In this document: positions 1 through 7,801 of the stretch, piece after piece
How the letters are laid out: every line of letters begins with the position of its first letter
Position numbering within the stretch: position 1 is the first letter of the stretch
Assembly: GCA_937934595.1 (NCBI GenBank)
Contig: CALGZA010000020.1
Location: 1-48,675, forward strand
DNA: 48,675 nt
Direction of reading: 5' to 3'
DNA from: an uncultured Verrucomicrobiales bacterium
GTDB lineage: Bacteria; Verrucomicrobiota; Verrucomicrobiia; Verrucomicrobiales; Akkermansiaceae
Made by a program: the position numbers and the translations under genes
The notes under the pieces: model-generated
The model's input: the letters and a program-made list of their open reading frames with translations, nothing else
Databases searched by the model: none
What the model was told of the DNA's origin: nothing

Positions 1-117
1 TAGTAATTTAATTACCTGAAGGCGTTCTTTTTTCCATTGGATTTTTTCACTCTTAAAGCGTGTAGCTACTTCCTCGGCTTCATTTTTAAAGTCTATACGA
101 CCACGTTTTCTTCCCAT
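1..117 (-). CDS. IS630-family transposase, N-terminal fragment (cut by window edge)
   Basis: This reading frame starts with ATG at 117 on the minus strand and stays open for 39 codons to the window edge. Its first residues (MGRKRGRIDF...) and the segment WKKERLQVIKLL resemble the N-terminal helix-turn-helix region of IS630/Tc1-like transposases, where a W-K-x-E-R-L-x-x-x-K-L stretch precedes the recognition helices. The DDE catalytic domain would lie outside the window, so integrity cannot be judged. Terminal inverted repeats are not obvious in the bases just upstream of the start. An alternative is a stand-alone HTH protein of the same fold. The family call is from recalled resemblance only. 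Confidence 0.6.
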   Translation of the reverse strand, partial: MGRKRGRIDFKNEAEEVATRFKSEKIQWKKERLQVIKLL

Positions 118-418
118 GAACAAACTGTATCATAGAAAACATATTTTGTCTCCTTAGTTTTACGGATCAGTATAAACTAAAACTGCTGTTTGTGGCTCAG
201 ATACCGATATTGGCTCAACTAGCCTGAGCATATTATCTAAAATCAATCACTAAGGATCTGTAATTATAAAAAATCAGACCGATCCACCCCAGAAACCGCT
301 CCCAAAATGATGATAACTCTTCATTTTACAGAAAAAAATAAAAACACAACATGCTATTCACCAATAACTTACCGATTACACTTTTCAGCAATATTAACTT
401 TACACAATATTATTACAG
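118..418. other. Gene-free A+T-rich spacer
   Basis: No coding frame is supported here. It separates the IS630-like start from the large secreted protein. The only structure seen is a short hairpin, GCTCA at 213-217 with TGAGC at 225-229. The 5' end of the putative IS should lie in this interval, but no inverted repeat could be recognised. Confidence 0.5.
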
Positions 419-424
419 TATACT
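419..424 (+). promoter_or_regulatory. Candidate -10 element giving a nearly leaderless mRNA
   Basis: TATACT at 419-424 matches five of six bases of TATAAT and lies only 9 bases before the ATG at 434. If it is used, transcription would start within a few bases of the start codon. The -35 region is weak: TTAACT at 394-399 would need a 19-base spacer and TTTACA at 399-404 only 14. This is an inference from sequence alone. Confidence 0.3.
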
Positions 425-433
425 AGTAATCGA

Positions 434-3100
434 ATGTTATTCAAAAATATACATAAAGCGTGTATTTCATCAGTCCTTCTCACTCTGATAGCACTATTTA
501 ATAATGCTTTTGCTGGAAAAATACAATACAAAGAAAGAAGCCTTGGCCCTACGGGCCTATTCGGAATCACCTCACCTGATAAAATAGTAATTCAAAAGGT
601 TGAAGAAGGCTCACCAGCCCATGGCATAATCACCAAAAACCAAATCATTACTGGAGTAAACGGAATCCCACTAAATGGCGAGGTTCGTAAGCAATGGGCT
701 CAAGCTGTTGACTTTGCACAATCTCAAGTAGGCGGCGGCAAACTAATACTCAACCTATCAGACGGCTCATCCACTACCATCAACTTACCCGTCATCGGAT
801 CATGGAGCCCAACTGCTCCCATGAATTGTGCTAAATCTGATAAAATAGTCCAAGAAACAGCAGACTATATGATACGTAATAAAGACATCGGCCGCTACGG
901 CTTGGGACTTCTTGCCCTAATGTCAACAGGAGAAAAAAAACACTTAGATTTTGTCGAAGTCGAACTTAAAAAACTTTCATGGTCCCGTGGCATAACTGAT
1001 GCCATAAAAATAGGCGGAAACTGGCAGCTCGCATTCAGAACCATGGTTCTCGCAGAATACTACGCCCTAACCAAAGATGCAGACATACTCACAGCGCTTG
1101 AAGGCTACGCCCAAGCCGTAGCTGAAAGTCAGACAGATGGCGGACTCTGGGGACACTATTTACCAACAAACGGTAGAGCTAGCGTCTACGGAGCAATGAA
1201 CTCAGCAAGCCTACAGTGCCTTCTCGCTCTATGCCTTGCAGAGAAAGCTGGAATTTCAAACCCTGCAGTAATAGCAGCCAAAAACAAAGCCTACAACATA
1301 TACAATACTTTCATAAACATCGGTGGACTTGCTTATAACAACAACTTCGGCCCAAGCCTACGCGGACTCACACACAATGGAATGTCAGGCGTTATTGCAG
1401 TCATTTTTGCACTGGAAGGAAACCTAGAGGGAGCCAAATTCTACAGCAGAAGCACTACTGCAGGATCTCTTACTATCGAAAACGGACATACTGGACACTA
1501 TTTTAATCAATTTTGGACCGGATTAGGATCAAACATTGGTGGTGATAAGGCATCCAGCGCATTCTTCAAAGAAACAAATTGGCTCCACGTCATGAATCGA
1601 CGCTGGGACAATAATTTCACCTATGATCACAGTGAACACGATAAACCAGAATATTCATACAGAGGACTCAGCCTTCCAGGATGTCATTTAATTAATTTCT
1701 GCAGACACAGAAGAGCTTTATTAGTCACTGGAAGATCCCTAAATTCAAGAACCCTATTAACACAAGATGAAGTAAGCGAAGCAATCACAGCTGGACGACT
1801 TATTATTAATGACTCACTCACTACCCCTCAACTCCTAGAGCTACTCAAAAGCCCTCTAGTGGACATCAGAGAGAGAAGCGCATCCATCCTAAACCAAAGA
1901 CGTAATGCTCCCACAAATACCGTAGAACAAATGTTTTTCAATGGTGACTGGAACACTCGACTCGGTATTTATCGCATTCTTCCACTTCAGATCAACCCGG
2001 CACCCAGCAATCAACTACTTGATGCTATGGCTGAAATCGTCACAGACACCAGCATAGCACTCAGCTATCGTACTACAACTGCTGCTACCCTTGCTAGAAT
2101 ACATCACCACTCTCCAACTCACCGTGACATAATTCACAACTTCTATTTAACAGATCACCCCCAAGACCCTGAACGCATTTATGATATTACAGTGGGCTCT
2201 ATAATGCCTAGCGGAAGAGGTTGGCCATCATCAAATGAAGAATTAGCTAAATCGATAGAACTAATTAACAAAATGCTAACCAGCCCTTATGACTACGTCA
2301 GATCCAATGGAGCCAGATGGATAAAGCAAATCCCAATGGCACGCTTCCACGAAACTTCAGCAAAACTGATCGAAGTAGCCAATGACCGCAGATCAGATTA
2401 CACCAATCACGCTAAGCTATGGGCTGTTACCTCAGCCATGGCCGCCATGGCTGAACACAATATAGAAGATGGTTTACACCTCATGGTAAACATATACAAC
2501 AACTCTATTTCTTCACACAAAAATAGATTTGAACACGCTAAAGAAGTTCTGCTCGCCTATGGCCCTAAAGCAAAAAAACATATCCCTTGGCTTCGTAAAG
2601 TATTTGCTGAACAACCCCGCCTACATGGAATACTTGACGACATTGAGAACAGCAACAGTCAAACCCAACCTCTAATCACTATGAACGAATACATTTTGAA
2701 ATCACTTCATAACCAAGGTGACATCTCATATCAAAACTGGCAGAACGCTTATTTCAATACCAAACTACGTAACTTCAACCCCAACAATAAAAACAATGAC
2801 CCAGACAACGACGGCGTCACAAACATCGTCGAATTTGCCCTCGGAACAGATCCTAATACACAATCCAAAGTACCCTTGGAAATATCTGAGACAAACAACA
2901 AAGTATCACTTAAATTAGAACGCCCGTCAGGCATTGCAGGCATCACATACTCCATAGAAGTTAGCGATAACCTAATTGACTGGACCCCACTCCCACTGCA
3001 ACAGGCCGTCACCCCCAAAGGCACCACCATAGAGTCAGGAGAAACTCAGACAGCAAACAATAACAAAATGTTTAGCAGAGTTAAAATATCTGAACAGTAA
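434..3100 (+). CDS. Secreted PDZ / DUF6288-like protein with C-terminal calcium-binding-type repeat
   Basis: An 888-residue protein with a signal peptide (about residues 1-27, ending NNAFA). Residues about 35-120 look like a PDZ domain, with the segment GPTGLFGI followed by a hydrophobic ligand-groove pattern and ITGVNG. The middle (about 130-440) is helical, with repeated LLALCLAEKAG-like segments suggesting an alpha/alpha-toroid, and is followed by HEAT-like helices. Near residue 790, DPDNDGVTN matches thrombospondin type 3 calcium-binding repeats that often precede C-terminal beta domains in verrucomicrobial secreted proteins; a beta-rich tail follows. The overall design matches the DUF6288 family from memory. 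No catalytic role can be assigned. It is monocistronic. Confidence 0.7.
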   Translation: MLFKNIHKACISSVLLTLIALFNNAFAGKIQYKERSLGPTGLFGITSPDKIVIQKVEEGSPAHGIITKNQIITGVNGIPLNGEVRKQWAQAVDFAQSQVGGGKLILNLSDGSSTTINLPVIGSWSPTAPMNCAKSDKIVQETADYMIRNKDIGRYGLGLLALMSTGEKKHLDFVEVELKKLSWSRGITDAIKIGGNWQLAFRTMVLAEYYALTKDADILTALEGYAQAVAESQTDGGLWGHYLPTNGRASVYGAMNSASLQCLLALCLAEKAGISNPAVIAAKNKAYNIYNTFINIGGLAYNNNFGPSLRGLTHNGMSGVIAVIFALEGNLEGAKFYSRSTTAGSLTIENGHTGHYFNQFWTGLGSNIGGDKASSAFFKETNWLHVMNRRWDNNFTYDHSEHDKPEYSYRGLSLPGCHLINFCRHRRALLVTGRSLNSRTLLTQDEVSEAITAGRLIINDSLTTPQLLELLKSPLVDIRERSASILNQRRNAPTNTVEQMFFNGDWNTRLGIYRILPLQINPAPSNQLLDAMAEIVTDTSIALSYRTTTAATLARIHHHSPTHRDIIHNFYLTDHPQDPERIYDITVGSIMPSGRGWPSSNEELAKSIELINKMLTSPYDYVRSNGARWIKQIPMARFHETSAKLIEVANDRRSDYTNHAKLWAVTSAMAAMAEHNIEDGLHLMVNIYNNSISSHKNRFEHAKEVLLAYGPKAKKHIPWLRKVFAEQPRLHGILDDIENSNSQTQPLITMNEYILKSLHNQGDISYQNWQNAYFNTKLRNFNPNNKNNDPDNDGVTNIVEFALGTDPNTQSKVPLEISETNNKVSLKLERPSGIAGITYSIEVSDNLIDWTPLPLQQAVTPKGTTIESGETQTANNNKMFSRVKISEQ

Positions 3101-3176
3101 ACATCACAATAAAAAATTCACCGCCAAAAACAAAACTAACTAAACCTCAATAAATTAATAATAAAACAAAACTGAG

Positions 3177-3253
3177 TGGCGAAGCGGACGGGAATCGAAC
3201 CCGCAACCTCCGGCGTGACAGGCCGGTGCTCTAACCAATTGAGCTACCGCTCC
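3177..3253 (-). tRNA. tRNA-Asp (anticodon GTC), copy 1
   Basis: The minus strand folds as a complete 77-base cloverleaf including an encoded CCA end. The acceptor arm is GGAGCGG paired with CCGCTTC, with discriminator G. The D-arm carries GCTC/GAGC, the anticodon loop is CTGTCAC, giving anticodon GTC, and the T-arm contains the GGTTCGAATCC box. The gene is flanked by a further perfect inverted repeat (3171-3179 with 3252-3260) joining the 5' leader and the 3' trailer. An almost identical second copy lies upstream on the same strand, 41 bases away. Confidence 0.97.
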
Positions 3254-3294
3254 ACTCAGTTAAAATCGATACATTAATCTTGTTGAACAAATGA

Positions 3295-3371
3295 TGGCGA
3301 AGCGGACGGGAATCGAACCCGCAACCTCCGGCGTGACAGGCCGGTGCTCTAACCAATTGAGCTACCGCTCC
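3295..3371 (-). tRNA. tRNA-Asp (anticodon GTC), copy 2
   Basis: This second tRNA-Asp gene has the same mature sequence as copy 1, with anticodon GTC and an encoded CCA. As the upstream copy on the minus strand it probably shares one precursor with copy 1. Its flanks differ in sequence from those of copy 1 but are again complementary to each other (3291-3297 with 3370-3376), so precursor pairing of leader and trailer is kept. Confidence 0.97.
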
Positions 3372-3639
3372 ATCATCTGTCCTGCAAGGATCTTGCAGCG
3401 GGCTGGAAACTAACTAAAACAGCGCAAGGTGCAAGTCATTTTTTAAACAATTTGTTTTTTTTCTCACAGACCTCTAATTATCAACAGCATGCTCCATAAA
3501 AAACCAAAAAATAATTTTCTTAAATAATCTACCTCCCACCACTAAAACCACTCCAAAAAACCATCAAACAGCAATAACCACCAAAAAACTCCAATTCAAA
3601 TAAAAATAGGGTTGCTTTTTACACCAACTTACACTTAAT
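3372..3639. other. Gene-free spacer between tRNA genes and rpoA leader
   Basis: A strongly A+T-rich interval with no supported gene. It should hold the promoter of the tRNA pair on the minus strand and that of rpoA on the plus strand. TTGCTT at about 3612 with TTAATT 17 bases downstream is a weak promoter candidate for rpoA. Confidence 0.35.
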
Positions 3640-3748
3640 TCGCCGCCCCGCGAGAAGTCAACCCAGTCGTAGGTCCTCTGAGCAATGCTATGGTAGCGGC
3701 GCTATTCAATCTCGCCAGAGCGGTAACCCGACTAACACATTAGACATT
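3640..3748 (+). promoter_or_regulatory. G+C-rich, possibly structured leader of rpoA-rplQ
   Basis: About 109 bases before the rpoA start are much richer in G+C than the flanking spacer and can fold. GCGAGA at 3650-3655 pairs with TCTCGC at 3710-3715. CTCTG at 3676-3680 can pair with CAGAG at 3716-3720, which would make a pseudoknot with the first stem. AGTCG at 3665-3669 can pair with CGACT at 3729-3733. The E. coli alpha operon is controlled by an S4-binding pseudoknot, so autoregulation is conceivable, but rpsD is not present here. The pairings were found by eye only. Confidence 0.35.
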
Positions 3749-4885
3749 ATGTCAGAAGACACATCAAACGAAGAAGTAACTAACGAAGAAGTAGAAGAGA
3801 ACAAGCCAATTCACCTTGATCGCTTCGAAATACCAAGCCGTCTCATCAAGGACGAGGAAACAGAAACCGATTTATACGCCCACTTCACCGCCGAGCCATT
3901 CGAGCGTGGATTTGGTCACACCATCGGTAACTCACTACGCCGTGTTCTACTATCATCACTCGAAGGTGCAGCTATCACCTCAGTGCGTATAGCAGGTGTC
4001 CAGCATGAGTTCTCAAGCCTACCAGGTGTTTTAGAGGACGTAACAGACATCATCCTCAACCTCAAAAAAGTTAAATTTAAGCACTTTGACAAAGAACCTC
4101 GCGTTCTCACACTCAAAGTAGAAAAAGAAGGAGCTGTCACCGCTGGAGACATCACAGATGACAATATCTACCAAGTAGTCAATAAAGACCAAATCATCTG
4201 CACTCTAGACCGCAAAACCAAGTTCGACTGTGAATTTGAAATCAAAGTAGGTCGCGGATTCAGCACCGGTGACGAAAACAAACGCCCTGACATGCCAATC
4301 GGTGTCATCGCTATCGACTCCATCTTCTCACCTGTTACCCGTGTGAAATACTCCATCGGCCAAACACGTGTGGGACAAATGACAGACTTCGATAAGCTAG
4401 ACCTAGACATCTGGACTGACGGACGCATCGAGCCAGCAGAAGCGCTCCTCCAAGCATCATCCATCATGAGACATCACCTCGATGTATTCGTGAACTACGA
4501 TGACAATGCAGTTGAATTCGAAAACGCAGCTCCTGAGCAATCTGAAGAAAACGCAGCACTCAAAAAACTCCTCAACATGAGCGTCAATGAGATCGAACTC
4601 TCAGTGCGTGCAGCAAACTGCCTCAATAACGCTAACATCACCAGCGTCGGCCAGCTCGCTCTTAAGTCAGAAGCAGAAATGCTCAAATACCGTAACTTCG
4701 GTAAGAAATCACTTAATGAAATCAAAGACAAACTTCAAGAACTCGGACTCGGGCTCGGTATGTCTCTTGATCCATCACTCCTCTCAGGACCTTTGCCATC
4801 ACTCGCGGCACCTCGTCTCAGCGTGGAAGAAGAAGCACCAGTAGGTCTCGCTGACCTCATTGCTCAAAACCTTAATGACGAATAG
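3749..4885 (+). CDS. rpoA: DNA-directed RNA polymerase alpha subunit
   Basis: The alpha subunit nucleates RNA polymerase assembly. The 378-residue product contains the N-terminal dimerisation domain (for example FERGFGHTIGNSLRRVLLSSLEGAA in overlapping segments near residues 51-75) and the C-terminal DNA- and activator-binding helix-hairpin-helix domain (MSVNEIELSVRAANCL onward, about 280-345). It is somewhat longer than the usual ~330 residues because of an acidic N-terminal extension and a C-terminal tail rich in alanine and glutamate. No Shine-Dalgarno sequence precedes the ATG. It forms an operon with rplQ, 31 bases downstream; other members of the classical alpha operon are absent. Confidence 0.97.
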   Translation: MSEDTSNEEVTNEEVEENKPIHLDRFEIPSRLIKDEETETDLYAHFTAEPFERGFGHTIGNSLRRVLLSSLEGAAITSVRIAGVQHEFSSLPGVLEDVTDIILNLKKVKFKHFDKEPRVLTLKVEKEGAVTAGDITDDNIYQVVNKDQIICTLDRKTKFDCEFEIKVGRGFSTGDENKRPDMPIGVIAIDSIFSPVTRVKYSIGQTRVGQMTDFDKLDLDIWTDGRIEPAEALLQASSIMRHHLDVFVNYDDNAVEFENAAPEQSEENAALKKLLNMSVNEIELSVRAANCLNNANITSVGQLALKSEAEMLKYRNFGKKSLNEIKDKLQELGLGLGMSLDPSLLSGPLPSLAAPRLSVEEEAPVGLADLIAQNLNDE

Positions 4886-4916
4886 TCAAAACAATTAATT
4901 AGAAAGAACAATCACG

Positions 4917-5327
4917 ATGAGAAATCGCAAAAAGACAGTAAAACTCGGAAGAAGCTCAGCGCACCGTCGCTCACTTCTTGCTAACCTAACATGCAGCCTT
5001 ATCCAACACGGTAAGATCCGCACCACACTCGGTAAAGCCAAAGCACTTCGCCCAGTTGCAGAGAAAATGGTCACTCTCGGTAAACGCGGTGACCTTCACG
5101 CTCGTAGACAGGCACTCGCATTCCTACGCCAAAAAGACGCAGTAAAAACCCTCTTCGGAGACATCGCTACTGCATCAAAAGACCGCCAGGGTGGTTACTG
5201 CCGTATCGTCAAACTAGGCGCTCGTGTGTCAGATTCAGCTCCAATGGCTCTCATTGAATGGGTTGACGCACCAGCTTCTGACGAAGTCGTTGACGACGTC
5301 ACAGAGGTCGAAACCACAGAGGCATAA
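4917..5327 (+). CDS. rplQ: 50S ribosomal protein L17
   Basis: The 136-residue product begins with the L17 signature ([20 protein letters not shown] and [18 protein letters not shown]) and contains the conserved [20 protein letters not shown] segment near residues 85-105. It is slightly longer than E. coli L17, with an acidic C-terminal tail ([14 protein letters not shown]). A weak AGAAAGA precedes the start. It follows rpoA in the usual order and is followed by a strong hairpin terminator. Confidence 0.97.
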   Translation: MRNRKKTVKLGRSSAHRRSLLANLTCSLIQHGKIRTTLGKAKALRPVAEKMVTLGKRGDLHARRQALAFLRQKDAVKTLFGDIATASKDRQGGYCRIVKLGARVSDSAPMALIEWVDAPASDEVVDDVTEVETTEA

Positions 5328-5354
5328 GCCTTTCTGAGTTCACATTAAAAATCT

Positions 5355-5402
5355 AAGCGCATCCTTCAATCGTATCTGATATACGTTTAGGATGCGCTTT
5401 TT
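5355..5402 (+). terminator. Rho-independent terminator of rpoA-rplQ
   Basis: An 11-base perfect stem (AAGCGCATCCT at 5355-5365 with AGGATGCGCTT at 5389-5399) is followed by a T run. The 23-base loop holds a second 5-base stem (CGTAT/ATACG), making one long hairpin. Confidence 0.88.
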
Positions 5403-5426
5403 AGTTTAAACCATACACACAGCACT

Positions 5427-6545
5427 ATGAGCTCTGAATCCACTCCATCATCACCCATCAAAAACACCCTCCCAAGCCTCATGGGACTCACAAAGGACGA
5501 TATCATTGATATCTTTAAACAACACGATGAACCCGCATACCGCGCATCACAAGTCCTAGAGTGGATCTACCGTCACCGCGCAAACTCAATAGAGGAAATG
5601 ACAAACCTCTCAGAATCCCTTCGCAGTAAACTAAAAAATCAGTTCACATTCAAAACCCTCACCAGCGTCACCGTCCAAGGAGCAGAAGACACCACACGCA
5701 AATACCTCTTCAAATTACAAGACGGCCGCTACGTAGAAACTGTCCTCATCCCAGCCTCTAAAGGCCTCTATGGAGACAAAGCAGACAGACTCACCGCTTG
5801 CGTATCATCTCAAGTAGGATGCGCCTACGGCTGTAAATTCTGTGCATCAGGTCTCGCAGGCCTCACACGTAACCTAACAGCAGATGAAATAGTCGGACAG
5901 CTTATGGCAGTGGAGGAGCTATCAGGAAAAAAAATCAACAACATCGTATTCATGGGAATGGGCGAACCACTCGCCAATATCAAAAACCTCGAAAAAGCAC
6001 TAGACATCATTACCGGACATTGGGGCATGAACATCGGCGCAAGACACATCACCATCTCCACTTCAGGACTCGCCCCCATGATCAAAAAACTAGCAGATCG
6101 ACCACAACAAATCCGCCTAGCCATATCACTTCACGGAGCCACGGACGAAGTCCGTGACAAAATCATGCCCGTTAACTCCAAGTGGAACATAGATGAACTC
6201 TTCCAAGCCCTCCACTACTACAAAGATAAAAGCAACAAACGCCTCACCCTAGAATACATCCTCATCAAAGGTGTCAACGACTCCATAGAACAAGCTCGCA
6301 TACTCGCAAAACGTGCCAAATCACTAAAAGCCCTTGTCAACGTCATCCCATACAACACCGTCGAGGGCCTCGACTGGGTCCGTCCAGATGATGAACACTG
6401 CTACCTCTTCCGTAACACCGTCAGAGACGCTGGTGTCGTAACAACCATGCGAATAGAAAAAGGACACGACATAGACGCAGCCTGTGGCCAACTCAGACTC
6501 AAACAAGAAACAGCCGAAGGAATCATCGAAGCCCCTATTAAATAA
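5427..6545 (+). CDS. rlmN: Dual-specificity 23S rRNA A2503 / tRNA A37 C2-methyltransferase (radical SAM)
   Basis: RlmN methylates C2 of adenosine 2503 in 23S rRNA, and in some bacteria A37 of tRNA. The 372-residue protein has the radical-SAM cluster motif CAYGCKFC (Cys132, Cys136, Cys139), the VFMGMGEPLAN segment, and the second catalytic cysteine near the C-terminus (Cys353 in ACGQL). The N-terminal helical domain (LTKDDIIDIF... YRASQVLEWIYRH) is also typical. No Shine-Dalgarno sequence is visible. It lies 99 bases after rplQ, beyond the terminator, and is probably transcribed alone. Confidence 0.96.
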   Translation: MSSESTPSSPIKNTLPSLMGLTKDDIIDIFKQHDEPAYRASQVLEWIYRHRANSIEEMTNLSESLRSKLKNQFTFKTLTSVTVQGAEDTTRKYLFKLQDGRYVETVLIPASKGLYGDKADRLTACVSSQVGCAYGCKFCASGLAGLTRNLTADEIVGQLMAVEELSGKKINNIVFMGMGEPLANIKNLEKALDIITGHWGMNIGARHITISTSGLAPMIKKLADRPQQIRLAISLHGATDEVRDKIMPVNSKWNIDELFQALHYYKDKSNKRLTLEYILIKGVNDSIEQARILAKRAKSLKALVNVIPYNTVEGLDWVRPDDEHCYLFRNTVRDAGVVTTMRIEKGHDIDAACGQLRLKQETAEGIIEAPIK

Positions 6546-6578
6546 TACCAAATACTGAAACACAGCAAACACAGGTCG

Positions 6579-6679
6579 GAGTGGCTTTCGGTTTCTATCA
6601 AGGAGTGACGAAAGCCTCATGCGGGCGCCGTAACTAAAAAATCACCCTAGATAGTAACAAAAAGCGCCCGCACCCACTC
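6579..6679. ncRNA. Three-stem hairpin cluster (candidate structured RNA or palindromic repeat)
   Basis: Between rlmN and the DUF2256 gene, about 100 bases contain three nested or adjacent stems. GGCTTTCG at 6583-6590 pairs with CGAAAGCC at 6609-6616 (8 bp). GCGGGCGC at 6621-6628 pairs with GCGCCCGC at 6664-6671 (8 bp, 35-base loop). An outer stem GAGTGG at 6579-6584 can pair with CCACTC at 6674-6679, closing a multibranch structure, although two of its bases compete with the first hairpin. The stems are G+C-rich within an A+T-rich interval. No open frame with family resemblance covers it. It could be an RNA, a double terminator or a REP-like element. Confidence 0.5.
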
Positions 6680-6785
6680 TGTATATGAAACGCGTTCTAA
6701 AAAAACCTCATAACAACCATTTTCCCGAACCGTTCTAAGTAATGCCCACCCTAGCCACCTCAAAACCAGAAGACAAAACTTACCC

Positions 6786-6929
6786 CTATCGTGTCTTCTT
6801 ATGCTTTCTACATTTATCTGAACAGTAGATAATCTGATCCCATATCCCCCTGCTCTCCCACTTATTCCTATTGTGAAAAGGCCTCTCACAAACAGGGCAG
6901 TATTTTATTTGCTTCTTCAATCTACTCAT
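6786..6929 (-). CDS. DUF2256 small zinc-ribbon-like protein (47 aa)
   Basis: The minus strand reads as a 47-codon frame from ATG at 6929 to TAG at 6786-6788. The product has the two cysteine pairs of the DUF2256 family: YCPVCERPF near residues 10-18 and YCSDKCRKH near residues 37-45, with W29 and W35 between them. The spacing C-x2-C ... C-x3-C and the aromatic positions match the family consensus as I remember it. DUF2256 genes are frequently next to cryptochrome/photolyase genes, and a photolyase-like gene lies 0.9 kb away on the same strand. The molecular function is unknown. Confidence 0.85.
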   Translation of the reverse strand: MSRLKKQIKYCPVCERPFHNRNKWESRGIWDQIIYCSDKCRKHKKTR

Positions 6930-6960
6930 AAATTAATATAACCCAAATTCATCAACTCAC

Positions 6961-6990
6961 TTGACTTAAAAACTAATTTTTGTTTTTAAT
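6961..6990 (+). promoter_or_regulatory. Sigma-70-type promoter of the PEP-CTERM gene
   Basis: TTGACT at 6961-6966 and TTTAAT at 6985-6990 match the -35 and -10 consensus in five of six bases each, with an 18-base spacer. Transcription would start near 6997, about 20 bases before the ATG at 7016. Confidence 0.5.
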
Positions 6991-7015
6991 ACATACGTAG
7001 TATAAAACATAATAT

Positions 7016-7723
7016 ATGAAAAAAATAAATTCTTTTAACCTAATCAAAGCTGCTTCTCTTGCTACTATACTAGTAAGCTCATCAGCTCAAGCAGCTATTG
7101 TCGTTAACGAAGTTAACGACGCTCAATTCACTTACAGCCCAGATGTCAGCAACACTGATCTTCTAGATGGACTTACTGCAACTGCTCTTTCGGGCTGGAA
7201 TAATTCATCAGGGGCCTCTGATGTTGAACTAACAGACGGCGTTCACGGACTTGGTTTCAGAGTAGACCCTGCAGACGCTATACAAGGAGCCTGGACAACA
7301 GTTGGAGCTACGGCCACCTACAACCTAGGAGCAGGTGCTAACGGACTTGGCTTCGACATCACTTCCGTTGTCTCTATCGCAGACTGGGAAGGTGCTGGAT
7401 TTGGAAACCAAGCGTGGACTATGGAAGTAAGAACTATTGGCGGAACATTCACAACTTTAGCTAGTGTTGATTACCAGCCTCTAAATAGCGATGTATTTGC
7501 CGGGACAAAAGTTACTCTTACGGACTCTACTGGGACTATTGCCACAGGCATTGATCAAATTAGAATTACAGCCAATGAGGTCAATGCAGGAGCCAATAAT
7601 GGTGCATTTGTATGGCGTGAACTTGATGTCATCGGCACAGATACAGCTGTTGTTCCTGAGCCAACTTCAACAGCTCTACTCGGACTAGGAGGCCTCGCTC
7701 TTCTTCTACGTCGCCGTAAGTAA
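7016..7723 (+). CDS. PEP-CTERM sorting-domain exported protein
   Basis: A 235-residue exported protein. Residues 1-26 are a signal peptide ending SSAQA. The C-terminus has the PEP-CTERM tripartite tail: VPEPTSTA, a hydrophobic helix (LLGLGGLALLL) and a final RRRK. Such tails are recognised by the exosortase system and are common in Verrucomicrobia. The middle is beta-rich, low in charge and rich in Gly, Ala and Thr, with no motif that I recognise. It stands alone, with its own promoter and a strong terminator. Confidence 0.9.
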   Translation: MKKINSFNLIKAASLATILVSSSAQAAIVVNEVNDAQFTYSPDVSNTDLLDGLTATALSGWNNSSGASDVELTDGVHGLGFRVDPADAIQGAWTTVGATATYNLGAGANGLGFDITSVVSIADWEGAGFGNQAWTMEVRTIGGTFTTLASVDYQPLNSDVFAGTKVTLTDSTGTIATGIDQIRITANEVNAGANNGAFVWRELDVIGTDTAVVPEPTSTALLGLGGLALLLRRRK

Positions 7724-7744
7724 TCATTTCTAAAGTCAAATTTC

Positions 7745-7782
7745 AAACGCTACTAATTCCAATGAATTAGTAGCGTTTTTAT
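7745..7782 (+). terminator. Terminator after the PEP-CTERM gene
   Basis: A 15-base perfect stem (AAACGCTACTAATTC at 7745-7759 with its complement at 7764-7778) closes a CAAT loop and runs into T residues. It may also work on the minus strand for the convergent photolyase-like gene's neighbourhood, but the T run is on the plus strand. Confidence 0.88.
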
Positions 7783-7801
7783 TTACTCAATAAGAGATCA
7801 A

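Noticed and set aside
3171-3376. Tandem tRNA-Asp copies as an integrated-element attachment duplication
   Set aside because: No integrase or foreign cargo lies between or beside them, and both are complete genes 41 bases apart.
6647-6889. 80-residue minus-strand frame
   Set aside because: It is out of frame with, and overlaps, the DUF2256 gene, which has clear family residues.
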